A DNA stretch of 64,000 nucleotides from Macrostomum hystrix (GCA_950097015.1 CATNEN010000039.1:5596501-5660500); one strand, 5' to 3'; shown: positions 20,515 through 34,689, counted from the stretch's first letter. The notes: generated from the letters alone by a model not told the origin. Program-made: numbers and translations.

Positions 20515-20783
20515 TATGTGTCGTTTCGTTCGTCAAGAGCAAGTAGGCCTACTGCAAGTAATTTCAGTAATAAATAACGAGTGGGGATAACAAATTTAAC
20601 AATAACGAATGCCAGGTTGATTGTTAGCTTCTTTTAAAGTGGATATTGCAGGGCGACACACCACAGGAAGCGTCCAAGCACTGGGCGCGGAAACTGTCTG
20701 CGCCACAGGTACTCCTGTAGGTGCGTCTCGAACAGGGAGTCCCTGGTTCCGTACATCTGGCGAACGAACGAAACGACACATGC
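20515..20783. repeat. 16-bp perfect inverted repeat around the transposase fragment
   Basis: gtgtcgtttcgttcgt (about 20519-20534) faces its reverse complement at about 20763-20778. One arm lies inside the transposase-like reading frame, so it may be a duplicated fragment rather than a transposon terminus. Confidence 0.6.
20634..20783 (-). pseudogene. Merlin/ISXO2-like transposase C-terminal fragment
   Basis: About 50 codons ending in a natural stop: VRQMYGTRDSLFETHLQEY, then LWRR, and after a gap FLWCVALQYPL. ISXO2-type DDE transposases, the Merlin superfamily in animals, end in the same pattern: a GT motif after the last catalytic region, then a YLxEFLWRR helix and a terminal I/V-A-x-QYPL. 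The catalytic DDE residues are not in the window copy, so it is a 5'-truncated relic. Confidence 0.55.
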
Positions 20784-20864
20784 CAAGGCTAGCACTCCAG
20801 CTAGGCTTAATTTTACATTTTCACACGACGAAGGCTTTACAAATATATATAATATAACATGCAT

Positions 20865-22460
20865 TCAAAGTTAAAGTGGAAACTAGAATCATGCTACAAT
20901 AGTCCTAGTGAACTTGAAAGTTTAGTTAAAGTTGTAGTTTTTTAGATATTTCTTATATATATCTCCACGTCAACGTGCTCGATAAACATCCAATCTCGCC
21001 ACTCGCGATCTCGATTTAATCTCGGCCATGGCAAAGAAAATTTGCAGTACTTGTCTTAATAGTATTATTATTATTTATGTAAAACTCAATGTTTTATTTT
21101 TATTTTATAAACGTGTGTTTTCATTGTAAACTGCTTTAGTTTAGTTGTTTTCTTATTTTCAAAGAAATGTTGGCAGAAAAATTTAAAACGTTTTTCATTC
21201 CTCGAAAGCAAAAAAATTTGCGATCTAGGCGTTTCGAGTATTATAAAATAATGTATTATTAAAGTCATGCAGAAGTAGAGGCATTGCTTGTCTTAACGTT
21301 AGGTTTTATTTGCCTTTTTCATTTCAAAACAATGTTTTCATACATTATGCAATATATGCACGATTAGATATTCATATACATATCAGTGTCAGTATCTTAA
21401 TATTTACTTCATTTTGTAATTTCAAATTGCTCGAATTAATTCTTGCTGCAAGTATTTATATGACCGAAGTAGCTACTTTACCTTTATCTTATTTTTAGTT
21501 AAATTTATATTTAAAAAATAAATTAATAAAGCCTCGTCCTGCCAGACACTTTTATATTGCTGTGTGATGGTATGCTGAAGCACAGTATGCATTGCTGTGC
21601 AGAATGAAAGAAACTATTTTTTAAAAATATTTTAAAGTCTAAATTGACATTCAATAATTTATTCATTAATATTTTATTGAGGATAATGCAGTAATATGCC
21701 AAAAACTTGTGGGTGTGAATGTCTAAAATCGAAAGAATTTGAGAGATCTCTCAGTTAAATACTCGAAATGACTACTTACAGTACGTCATTAGGGTAGATT
21801 ATCTTATTTCTCTTTTATTGTGTTTCAAAACTGACTGACATTTTTAATCAAGTCCAGGCAGATACACGACTCAACGTAATAAAAACGAGCATATTACATT
21901 GCTCGCAAGAGAGATCGAGCAAGATAGAATTTCTAACAAGTTGAATATTTTCTTTACTAACAGCTTGAACCACAGAATTCCGCAAATGCCTATTCGCAAA
22001 CAAGAATCTCGATCGTGCCAATTCGAAATCGAGGGTGAAGCAATTTTTATTTCGCCAAGATTCATATCGATGTGTTTTTCTTCTGGACCGTTAGCAAAGT
22101 CTCCTCCGTGCTCAATTAGCTGATTGTTATGTAGCAAATTTGCAGATCCGATCTTTCTTTTAACTGAACACAAATATGCTCGAGTGCTCACGGGTGAACA
22201 GCTGGTAGGACCTACAGAAGTTTTAAGTACAAGGCGAGCATAAAACCTTCTTTTTAAGGCCAGGGATTCATTATGGAATGAATCAATGTTTTTGCCAAGC
22301 TTTACTACGAAAATGTTGGAAGGCCTGTCAATTAGATCATATATCAGTATTTTTGTCGAGATGATGAGGTGCTAAGGGGCTTGAAGGATGGACTTATCTG
22401 CAACTAGATAACAAGCCTTGCCTTGTAGAGCATCTGCTATAAAAGCAATTATTGAAGAAA
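20865..22460. other. AT-rich unique DNA
   Basis: No coding exon or RNA gene was recognised. Short ORFs (for example 21871-22191 minus) have no domain signal. Confidence 0.4.
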
Positions 22461-22488
22461 GATAACTGACTATAGAGAATTAACGCTT

Positions 22489-22592
22489 ACAAAAGTTCTA
22501 AAAATAGCAACTGACGTCATACAATTGCTGGCTTTGCTGGCTTTACAAAAGTTCTAAAAATAGCAACTGACGTCATGCAATTGCTGGCTTTG
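22489..22592 (+). promoter_or_regulatory. Tandem 48-bp duplication carrying two CRE palindromes upstream of PPCS
   Basis: Two 48-bp direct repeats (22489-22536 and 22545-22592, one mismatch) begin acaaaagttctaaaaatagc and each contain the full CREB/ATF palindrome TGACGTCA (22512-22519, 22568-22575). They end 64 bp before the PPCS start codon. The regulatory role is inferred. Confidence 0.5.
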
Positions 22593-22655
22593 TGATTCAA
22601 CGAAAAAATGCAAGAAATCTGAAGATATTGTGTTACAACTATTTCCAGCCCAGGA

Positions 22656-24547
22656 ATGGACCAGCTGTCAGAGTTTCTGGCCTCAGTTCCTCCCGGAGAC
22701 TCTCGCCTGACCGCGGCTGCCGACTTCCTCGACCGCCTGCCAACGGGCGCCCGCGTCGCCTTGGTGACATCCGGCGGCACCAAGGTGCCACTTGAGGCTC
22801 AGACTGTGAGATTCATCGACAACTTTAGCGTCGGCAGCCGGGGCGCTCTTTCTGGTGAAGCATTTCTGCGTAACGGCTACGCAACGATCTTCCTGCACCG
22901 ACAGGGTTCCATGCTGCCCTTCGCCCACCGATTGCCACCACCTGAGCAGCTGCTGGGCCACTTGCTGATGCCTGACAGTCAGGTAGGAGCCAGGCTGTCA
23001 GTGCTGACAGTATGGTAGGAGCCAGGCTGTCAGTGGTGACAGTATGGTAGGAGCCAGGCTGTCAGTGCTGACAGTATGGTAGGAGCCAGGCTGTCAGTGC
23101 TGACAGTATGGTAGGAGCCAGGCTGTCAGGACTGACAGTCAGGTAGGAGCCAGGCTGTCAGTGCTGACAGTATGGTAGGAGCCAGGCTGTCAGTGCTGAC
23201 AGTATGGTAGGAGCCAGGCTGTCAGTGCTGACAGTATGGTAGGAGCCAGGCTGTCAGTGCTGACAGTATGGTAGGAGCCAGGCTGTCAGTGCTGACAGTA
23301 TGGTAGGAGCCAGGCTGTCAGTGCTGACAGTATGGTAGGAGCCAGGCTGTCAGTGCTGACAGTCTGGTAGGAGCCAGGCTGTCAGTGCTGACAGTCAGGT
23401 AGGAACCCACCTGTTTGTCTTCTGCAGGTTGGCGTGGCCTTTCAGCAGGAAGTTCGCGCCGAGATCGCCAACTTGTTGCGGGATTATCGTGAGCTGGCCA
23501 GCCCAGATCGTTTCCTGTTGCTGTCTTACGTTACAGTCCAGGAGTACCTCAGCCTGCTGCACCAACTGGCCCAACTGCTGGCGCCCTTAGCCGGCCGGGC
23601 CCTGCTTTACCTGGCGGCCGCGGTGTCAGACTTCTACGTGCCCGCAGGCAGCATGCCGGAGCACAAGATTCAGTCATCGGCCGGGGAGCCCCAAATCTGC
23701 CTGCGATTGGTGCCCAAACTGCTGGGCAGTCTGGTCCGGGACACCGCGCCCCGCTGCCTTGTGGTGAGCTCTCCTTGACACCTTGGATTGAAGGTGTGAT
23801 AATTGAATTGAAGGTGTGATAATTGGATTGAAGGTGTGATAATTGAATTGAAGGTGTGATAATTGGATTGAAGGTGTGATAATTGAATTGAAGGTGTGAT
23901 AATTGGATTGAAGGTGTGATAATTGGATTGAAGGTGTGATAATTGAATTGAAGGTGTGATAATTGGATTGAAGGTGTGATAATTGGATTGAAGGTATGAT
24001 AATTGGATTGAAGGTGTGATAATTGGATTGAAGGTATGATAATTGGATTGAAGGTGTGATAATTGGATTGAAGGTATGATAACTGAATTGAAGGTGTGAT
24101 AATTGGATTGAAGGTGTGATAATTGGATTGAAGGTGTGATAATTGGATTGAAGGTGTGATAATTGGATTGAAGGTGTGATAATTGGATTGAAGGTGTGAT
24201 AATTGAATTGAAGGTATGATAATTGGATTGAAGGTGTGGTAATTGGATTAAAAGTGTGATAATTGGATTGACCTGCCTACAACCAGGTGACCTTCAAACT
24301 GGAAACTGACGAGCGCCTTCTGAAGGACAAAGCTGAGGGCGCCCTGGCCAGTTACGGTCATGACGTGGTTGTGGCTAACCTGCTTCAGAGCCGGCGGGAG
24401 ATTGTGTGGCTTTATTGCCACGGCGGCGTCTGCAAAACTGTGCGCGCCAACGGAAGCGAGGATATCGAGAAGGGCATTGTGGAATTCTTAGCCGGCTATC
24501 ACAGAGACCACTTCCCGTCTGCTGAGGTGGCTGTCAGAGCTGAGTAG
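22656..24547 (+). CDS. PPCS: Phosphopantothenoylcysteine synthetase (PPCS), complete, three exons
   Basis: Exons 22656-22982, 23428-23763 and 24287-24547, all phase 0, giving 307 aa against 311 in human PPCS. The enzyme ligates cysteine to 4'-phosphopantothenate, the second step of coenzyme A synthesis, in the cytosol; eukaryotic enzymes favour ATP. Seen: the N-terminal Rossmann motif [14 protein letters not shown] followed by [52 protein letters not shown]. These are the family's nucleotide and substrate-binding segments in the right order. The start follows a non-repetitive leader and fits the human N-terminus. Both introns are solid minisatellite. The unit of intron 1 contains the exon 1 donor, so many decoy 5' splice sites follow the real one. 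Confidence 0.95.
22983..23408 (+). repeat. 32-bp minisatellite made of splice-donor copies (PPCS intron 1)
   Basis: About 13 units beginning gtaggagccaggctgtcag, each preceded by gacagtatg or gacagtcag. The exon 1 end reads gacagtcag|gtaggagcc, so every unit repeats the 5' splice site. Each unit also holds the hairpin ctgtcag-tg-ctgacag. Confidence 0.96.
23785..24270. repeat. 20-bp minisatellite filling PPCS intron 2
   Basis: About 24 copies of aattggattgaaggtgtgat with few substitutions. It leaves only about 20 bp before the acceptor (acctgcctacaaccag). Confidence 0.97.
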
Positions 24548-24730
24548 TGTCAGGACAGGCTAGGGTGTCAGGACAGGGTAGGGTGTCAGGACAGGCTAGG
24601 GTGTCAGGACAGCGTAGGATGTCAGGACAGGCTAGGGTGTCAGGACAGGCTAGGGTGTCAGGACAGGCTAGGGTGTCAGGACAGGGTAGGATGTCAGGAC
24701 AGGCTAGGATGTCAGGACAGGGTAGGATTA
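24547..24730. repeat. 18-bp minisatellite starting at the PPCS stop codon
   Basis: About ten copies of gtgtcaggacaggctagg. The first copy begins right after the TAG stop, so the PPCS 3'UTR must contain the array. Confidence 0.95.
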
Positions 24731-24735
24731 GCCAA

Positions 24736-25036
24736 GCATTAACACAGGCTAAGCATTAGCCAAACACAGGCTAAGCATTAGCCAAACACAGGATAAGCAT
24801 TAGCCAAACACAGGCTAAGCATTAGCCAAACACAGGCTAAGCATTAGCCAAACACAGGCTAAGCATTAGCCAAACACAGGCTAAGCATTAGCCAAACACA
24901 GGCTAAGCATTAGCCAAACACAGGCTAAGCATTAGCCAAACACAGGCTAAGCATTAGCCAAACACAGGCTAAGCATTAGCCAAACACAGGCTAAGCATTA
25001 GCCAAACACAGGCTAAGCATTAGCCAAACACAGGCT
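24736..25036. repeat. 22-bp minisatellite array
   Basis: About 13 copies with core cacaggctaagcattagcca, immediately following the 18-bp array. Confidence 0.96.
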
Positions 25037-25510
25037 AAATAGTCGATGGGTTTTGGCTAATCGGTCTGTCTCGTATTTGTTGTTTGATTTATTATTCTAT
25101 TTTATACATTCAATTTTTGTTAATTTTAATCAAAGTTGGTTTTATTAATCAAAGAGATGAGCAACCGCAAAACTTGTTATAGTTTTCTACGCCTGTCAAT
25201 CAACTGAATTATTTTGTGTTTTCTGAGTAGACTCAACCCTGTCATTGCTTTTCATCATCAGTTTGCCAATCTTACTGTTAAAATAACTCCAAGGTCTAAT
25301 AATAAACCAGCTGCTTGTTTTTCGAATGTCATTTAGTTTAATCGCATCCTGTTTACAAATTAATGCAGCGGTCAAGGCACAGTTAACCGTTTGTTTTGCC
25401 TTGCAACCTAAGCAAAGAATGTGGCATGTGGGCTTATCTCCTGTTTTTTTCAAAGCTCATCGATTAGAGACCATATTTTATGCCAATAGAGATTTTATCA
25501 GTCTTACATG
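25037..25510. other. Unique intergenic DNA
   Basis: AT-rich. No gene, RNA or element recognised. Confidence 0.4.
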
Positions 25511-25514
25511 ATTC

Positions 25515-27200
25515 TCCCACTATGACCCAGAATAGTCCTCTCATTATGACTCAGAGTAATCCTCAACAATGAACAAAACATAACCCTACTATGACCCAGA
25601 AAAATCCTCCCACAATGACCCATAGACTATGACCCAGAACAATCCTCCCAGAATGACCCAGAACAATCCTCCTAAAATGACCCAGAACAATCCTCCCAGA
25701 ATGACCCAGAACAATCCTCCCAGAATGACCCAGAACAATCCTGCTAGAATGACCCAGAACAATTCTCCCAGAATGACCCAGAATAATCCTCCCAGAATGA
25801 CCCAGAACAATCCTCCCAGAATGACCCAGAACAATCCTCCCAGAATGACCCAGAACAATCCTCCCAGAATGACCCAGAACAATCCTCCCAGAATGACCCA
25901 GAACAATCCTCCCAGAATGACCCAGAACAATCCTCCCAGAATTACCCAGAACAATCCTCCCAGAATTACCCAGAACAATCCTCCCAGAATTACCCAGAAC
26001 AATCCTCCCAGAATGACCCAGAATAACCCTCCCAGAATGACCCAGAACAATCCTCCTAAAATGACCCAGAATAATCCTCCCAGAATGACCCAGAACAATC
26101 CTCCCAGAATGACCCAGAACAATCCTCCTAAAATGACCCAGAATAATCCTCCCAGAATTACCCAGAACAATCCTCCCAGAATGACCCAGAACAATCCTCC
26201 TAAAATGACCCAGAATAATCCTCCCAGAATGACCCAGAACAATCCTCCCAGAATGACCCAGAATAATCCTCCTAAAATGACCCAGAATAATCCTCCCAGA
26301 ATGACCCAGAATAATCCTCCCAGAATGACCTAGAACAATCCTCCCAGAATGACCCAGAACAATCCTCCCAGAATGACCCAGAACAATCCTCCCAGAATTA
26401 CCCAGAACAATCCTCCCAGAATTACCCAGAACAATCCTCCCAGAATGACCCAGAATAATCCTCCCAGAATGACCCAGAACAATCCTCCCAGAATGACCCA
26501 GAACAATCCTCCCAGAATGACCCAGAACAATCCTCCCAGAATGACCCAGAACAATCCTCCCAGAATTACCCAGAACAATCCTCCCTGAATGACCCAGAAC
26601 AATCCTCCCAGAATGACCCAGAACAATCCTCCCAGAATGACCCAGAACAATCCTCCTAAAATGACCTAAAACAATCCTCCCAGAATGACCCAGAACAATC
26701 CTCCCAGAATGACCCAGAACAATCCTCCTAAAATGACCCAGAATAATCCTCCCAGAATGACCCAGAACAATCCTCCCAGAATGACCCAGAATAATCCTCC
26801 CAGAATGACCCAGAATAATCCTCCCAGAATGACCCAGAACAATCCTCCCAGAATGACCCAGAACAATCCTCCCAGAATGACCCAGAACAATCCTCCCAGA
26901 ATGACCCAGAACAATCCTCCTAAAATGACCCAGACTAATCCTCCCAGAATGACCCTCCCACTATGACCCAGAATGACCCTCCCACTATGATCCAGAATGA
27001 CCTTTCCCATTGTCCCAGAATGACCCTCCCACTATGACCCAAAATGAACCTCCCACTATGATCCAGAATGACCTTTCCCACTGACCCAAAATGACCCTCC
27101 CACTATGACCCAGAATGACCCTCCGACTATGACCCAGAATGACCTTCCACTATGACCCAGAATGATCCCCGTCTAAGACTCAGAATGACCTCCCGCTATG
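25515..27200. repeat. 24-bp minisatellite array, 1.7 kb
   Basis: About 65 copies of a 24-bp unit with core gacccagaacaatcctccca. Both ends are diverged (gacccagaatgaccctccca and shorter), the centre homogeneous. The unit is a multiple of three, so it is open as an MTQNNPPR repeat on plus and as FWVILGGL on minus; neither is supported as a gene. Confidence 0.96.
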
Positions 27201-27715
27201 ACCTAGAACGAATGACCTTCCACTAAAAATTAAAACCACAGCCAGGGTCGCATACGGAAATTTTGTCTTCAAGATTGGGCAACATGTTAAATCTACAGTA
27301 AAACTGAGAAGCTGGCTATAAGCCGAGAAGCGCGCGGTTAGAAAAATACAAATCATGTTTTTTTTCTTCCTGAACAACAGAACAAGAGAGAACGCAGAGC
27401 ACATTGATTGAAGGTTTTAAGTCTTTTGTTCGAGACAGTTGAAAACATTCGCCACTGTTCCTGCACGTATTGCAATTTGTTTCAACTCAGCGATTTCATA
27501 GGCAAGCTCGTATTATTAGTGATCTACTCCAGTGATTGTCTCATTGCTGACAATGCAGCTGAATCAGTTTTTGGAATCCACGTTTTTCCTCGAGTGTTCT
27601 TGGGCAATAAAATAGCAGACACCGAGTCTAATACCATTCTTGTCCCTGTGTATATGGCGCTTACTTGAAAAAATTGCTTTTTATAGCCACCGACTCCTGC
27701 TATAGAGTTTATAGA
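27201..27715. other. Unique DNA between arrays
   Basis: An 86-codon plus-strand ORF (27408-27668) opens with a non-ATG codon and shows no recognised domain. Not called. Confidence 0.35.
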
Positions 27716-27719
27716 CTCT

Positions 27720-28220
27720 ATAGACTCCTGCTTTTATAGACTCCTGCTGCGATTCTAGCTGCAACTCCTGCTGCGATTCTAGCTGCAACTCCTGCTGCGA
27801 TTCTAGCTGTGACTCCTGCTGCGATTCTAGCTGCAACTCCTGCTGCGATTCTAGCTGTGACTCCTGCTGCGATTCTAGCTGCAACTCCTGCTGCGATTCT
27901 AGCTGCAACTCCTGCTGCGATTCTAGCTGTGACTCCTGCTGCGATTCTAGCTGCAACTCCTGCTGCGATTCTAGCTGCAACTCCTGCTGCGGTTCTAGCT
28001 GCAACTGCTGCTGCGATTGTAGCTGCGACTCCTGTTGTGATTCTAGCTGTGAATCCTGCTGCGACTTCTGCTGCGATTCTAGCTGCAACTGCTGCTGTGA
28101 ATCTAGCTGTGACTCCTGCTGTGAATCTAGATGCGGCTCCTTCTGCGATTCTTGCTTCGGCTCCAGCTTCGATTCTAGCTGCGATTCTTGCTTCGGCTCC
28201 AGCTTCGATTCTGTTTGCTT
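27720..28220. repeat. 24-bp minisatellite array
   Basis: About 20 copies of a 24-bp unit with core actcctgctgcgattctagc. On the minus strand it reads as a Leu/Glu/Ser/Gln repeat and on plus as an Ala-rich repeat. There is no flanking coding context. Confidence 0.95.
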
Positions 28221-28805
28221 ATTTCGCTAGGGTTCTAAATTTACTCGCCTCTAAAAATGCGCATTGTTCGCCGCTGCAAGCCAATATGCAGCTCAAAAGC
28301 CATTAACTGATTGCTTTGAGCTGGTATGCAGTCAGGAGTCGCTGATGCTTGACAGTTTGAATATTACAATTGTCTACTCAAAATCTAGAACTCACTGGTG
28401 TGAGATAGTCAGTTTTTTTTGCAGAAACGAGCGTGTATATGTAGCTCGTATACATGTGTATATGTATATGAAGAATGTATTTTCAGAATCCCATAAGCAG
28501 TCGATTTGTTTCTCTCGTAGGTAACCGTTACCTATGTTCAGATTGATGCTACTCGTAATTCATAGAATTAGTCCGAAGTGATTCGTATCGCTTTAATTCC
28601 CACTTTCAATTAAAGTACATCACAGAGTATAGAATGAAATAGATTTGAGTGCACTCAATGCCAGTTGCGACTGAATTTGACCTGTAGGTGAGTGCATGGA
28701 ATAGGTGTATCGGCCCCTGCACACAACACAAATCAATCAGTTTCGCAGCACTGCAAAGTTCCGCACTGGGTAGGTTACACCTATAACTACTGCTATCTTT
28801 GCTGA
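28221..28805. other. Intergenic DNA, 3' of the GPCR
   Basis: Unique sequence with alternating gtatatgtat at about 28430-28470. No gene seen. Confidence 0.35.
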
Positions 28806-30872
<2,067 letters not shown>

Positions 30873-30908
30873 ATCGGTTGATGGGCGAGGTCGCTCATAG
30901 TTCCCCAC

Positions 30909-31371
30909 ACCCAGCCGCCTTTAAATAGGTTATTTTTGACTCGCAGGGCGCAAGCCAATCGGACTGATTGAGGCCGATTAGTAATTTAATGCGGGATTTA
31001 TTTTGGAAATTTCCCCAGCCCCACGGATTCAAGATCTGAAGGGATCGCGTGCCAATTGCCAATCAAATTTGACACCGCGGGACTGAAATAGAATCGCTTC
31101 GGGGAAGATTAGCACGGAGAAATAGCACCTCCTCAATCGCATTTTTACGTTACGTCGCATTGTTCTTGTCAACAATATCCATCCATACATTTCAAATAGC
31201 GTCTTTATTCTTTAAATATTTTAGTACAAACAACAACGCCCCAAGTCCCCTTTGTACTTTAATACTCGGAAATACTAGCAAGATTCTTGTCGATTGACGG
31301 TGATCGGAAATTTCAGAGAAGTCCGGAAATTGTCCCCTCCCTCCTACAAGCATCAAATCTTCCTCTCTCCC
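30909..31371. other. GPCR 5' flank and intergenic DNA
   Basis: Unique sequence. The GPCR promoter presumably lies here, but no clear TATA or other motif is seen. Confidence 0.35.
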
Positions 31372-34335
31372 CTCTCTCCCGTGTCTCATCTCTCCCGAGT
31401 CTCATCTCTCCCGTGTCTCATCTCTCCCGAGTCTCATCTCTCCCGAGTCTCATCTCTCCCGAGTCCCATCTCTCCCGTGTCTCATCTCTCCCGAGTCTCA
31501 TCTCTCCCGAGTCTCATCTCTCCCGTGTCTCATCTCTCCCATGTCTCATCTCTCCCGAGTCTCATCTCTCCCGTGTCTCATCTCTCCCATGTCTCATCTC
31601 TCCCGTGTCTCATCTCTCCCGAGTCTCATCTCTCCCGAGTCTCATCTCTCCCGAGTCCCATCTCTCCCGTGTCTCATCTCTCCCGAGTCTCATCTCTCCC
31701 GAGTCTCATCTCTCCCGAGTCTCATCTCTCCCGTGTCTCATCTCTCCCGAGTCTCATCTCTCCCATGTCTCATCTCTCCCGAGTCTCATCTCTCCCGTGT
31801 CTCATCTCTCCCGAGTCTCATCTCTCCCGTGTCTCATCTCTCCCGAGTCTCATCTCTCCCGTGTCTCATCTCTCCCGTGTCTCATCTCTCCCGAGTCTCA
31901 TCTCTCCCATGTCTCATCTCTCCCGAGTCTCATCTCTCCCGTGTCTCATCTCTCCCGTGTCTCATCTCTCCCATGTCTCATCTCTCCCGTGTCTCATCTC
32001 TCCCGTGTCTCATCTCTCCCGTGTCTCATCTCTCCCGTGTCTCATCTCTCCCGTGTCTCATCTCTCCCGTGTCTCATCTCTCCCGTGTCTCATCTCTCCA
32101 GAGTCTCATCTCTCCCGAGTCTCATCTCTCCCGAGTCTCATCTTTCCCGTGTCTCATCTCTCCCGAGTCTCATCTCTCCCGTGTCTCATCTCTCCCGAGT
32201 CTCATCTCTCCCGTGTCTCATCTCTCTCGAGTCTCATCTCTCCCGAGTCCCATCTCTCTCGAGTCCCATCTCTCCCGTGTCTCATCTCTCCCGAGTCCCA
32301 TCTCTCTCGAGTCCCATCTCTCTCGAGTCCCATCTCTCTCGAGTCCCATCTCTCTCGAGTCTCATCTCTCCCGAGTCCCATCTCTCTCGAGTCCCATCTC
32401 TCTCGAGTCTCATCTCTCTCGAGTCCCATCTCTCTCGAGTCTCATCTCTCCCGAGTCCCATCTCTCCCGAGTCCCATCTCTCTCGAGTCTCATCTCTCCC
32501 GAGTCCCATCTCTCTCGAGTCCCATCTCTCCCGTGTCTCATCTCTCCCGAGTCCCATCTCTCTCGAGTCCCATCTCTCTCGAGTCCCATCTCTCTCGAGT
32601 CCCATCTCTCTCGAGTCTCATCTCTCCCGAGTCCCATCTCTCTCGAGTCTCATCTCTCTCGAGTCTCATCTCTCCCGAGTCCCATCTCTCCCGAGTCCCA
32701 TCTCTCTCTCGAGTCTCATCTCTCCCGAGTCCCATCTCTCTCGAGTCCCATCTCTCCCGTGTCTCATCTCTCCCGAGTCCCATCTCTCTCGAGTCCCATC
32801 TCTCTCGAGTCCCATCTCTCTCGAGTCCCATCTCTCTCGAGTCTCATCTCTCCCGAGTCCCATCTCTCTCGAGTCTCATCTCTCCCGAGTCTCATCTCTC
32901 CCGAGTCCCATCTCTCTCGAGTCCCATCTCTCTCGAGTCTCATCTCTCCCGAGTCCCATCTCTCTCGAGTCCCATCTCTCTCGAGTCTCATCTCTCTCGA
33001 GTCCCATCTCTCTCGAGTCTCATCTCTCCCGAGTCCCATCTCTCCCGAGTCCCATCTCTCTCGAGTCTCATCTCTCCCGAGTCTCATCTCTCCCGAGTCC
33101 CATCTCTCTCGAGTCCCATCTCTCCCGTGTCTCATCTCTCCCGAGTCTCATCTCTCTCGAGTCCCATCTCTCTCGAGTCTCATCTCTCCCGAGTCCCATC
33201 TCTCCCGAGTCCCATCTCTCTCGAGTCTCATCTCTCCCGAGTCTCATCTCTCCCGAGTCCCATCTCTCTCGAGTCCCATCTCTCCCGTGTCTCATCTCTC
33301 CCGAGTCCCATCTCTCTCGAGTCCCATCTCTCTCGAGTCTCATCTCTCTCGAGTCCCATCTCTCTCGAGTCTCATCTCTCCCGAGTCCCATCTCTCCCGA
33401 GTCTCATCTCTCCCGAGTCCCATCTCTCTCGAGTCCCATCTCTCCCGTGTCTCATCTCTCCCGAGTCCCATCTCTCTCGAGTCCCATCTCTCTCGAGTCT
33501 CATCTCTCTCGAGTCCCATCTCTCTCGAGTCTCATCTCTCCCGAGTCCCATCTCTCCCGAGTCTCATCTCTCCCGAGTCCCATCTCTCTCGAGTCTCATC
33601 TCTCCCGAGTCCCATCTCTCCCGAGTCTCATCTCTCCCGAGTCCCATCTCTCTCGAGTCTCATCTCTCCCGAGTCTCATCTCTCTCGAGTCTCATCTCTC
33701 CCGAGTCCCATCTCTCTCGAGTCCCATCTCTCTCGAGTCTCATCTCTCTCGAGTCCCATCTCTCTCGAGTCTCATCTCTCCCGAGTCCCATCTCTCCCGA
33801 GTCTCATCTCTCCCGAGTCCCATCTCTCTCGAGTCTCATCTCTCCCGAGTCCCATCTCTCCCGAGTCTCATCTCTCCCGAGTCCCATCTCTCTCGAGTCT
33901 CATCTCTCCCGAGTCTCATCTCTCTCGAGTCTCATCTCTCTCGAGTCCCATCTCTCTCGAGTCCCATCTCTCCCGAGTCCCATCTCTCTCGAGTCCCATC
34001 TCTCTCGAGTCCCATCTCTCCCGAGTCTCATCTCTCCCGAGTCCCATCTCTCTCGAGTCTCATCTCTCCCGAGTCTCATCTCTCTCGAGTCTCATCTCTC
34101 TCGAGTCCCATCTCTCTCGAGTCCCATCTCTCCCGAGTCCCATCTCTCTCGAGTCCCATCTCTCTCGAGTCTCATCTCTCCCGAGTCCCATCTCTCTCGA
34201 GTCTCATCTCTCCCGAGTCCCATCTCTCTCGAGTCTCATCTCTCCCGAGTCTCATCTCTCTCGAGTCTCATCTCTCTCGAGTCCCATCTCTCTCGAGTCC
34301 CATCTCTCCCGAGTCTCATCTCTCCCGAGTCCAAA
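31372..34335. repeat. 3-kb 16-bp minisatellite array
   Basis: About 185 copies of gtctcatctctcccga and variants. The left third is dominated by cccgtg/cccgag units and the right two thirds by gtcccatctctctcga units, with blocks repeating at about 160-bp spacing (33061 and 33221). The unit lacks stops in all three plus frames, giving three overlapping ORFs of 950-1070 codons that are not genes. Confidence 0.97.
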
Positions 34336-34689
34336 CTTCTCCCCTGTCTTATCTCCCGTGTCTCATCTCTCCCATCTTTCCTGAGTCTCCCACCTGTCTC
34401 CCGTGTCTCATCCCTCTCTCTTGTCTTGTCTTCTTTCATCTCGCCGTCTCATCCAAGCATTTTATTTCATTCTAACAAAAAGTTTTTTCTCGTTCTTTTC
34501 ATCTAAAGTGTAATTTTTCTTAAAATTAAACTAATAGAATTGTCTTTAAAACACAAGCTAGCATTCTGGCTCCTTTCAACCTACGATATCATTCAAGCAG
34601 CTAAATTAATTTCATTCTCCACACAGCAGTTGGATTTCGTGACGGGTCGTTAGTCTACCGGCTTTGAAAAGTGAAACACGAACTTTAAA

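Noticed and set aside
25589-27010. MTQNNPPR and FWVILGGL repeat proteins
   Set aside because: A 24-bp unit keeps one frame open on each strand. Array ends decay without preserving frame, unlike a coding repeat.
31287-34506. Three overlapping plus-strand ORFs of 950-1070 codons
   Set aside because: The 16-bp unit has no stop codon in any plus frame, so all three frames stay open. The predicted proteins are pure 16-residue repeats with no unique domain, start context or splice sites.
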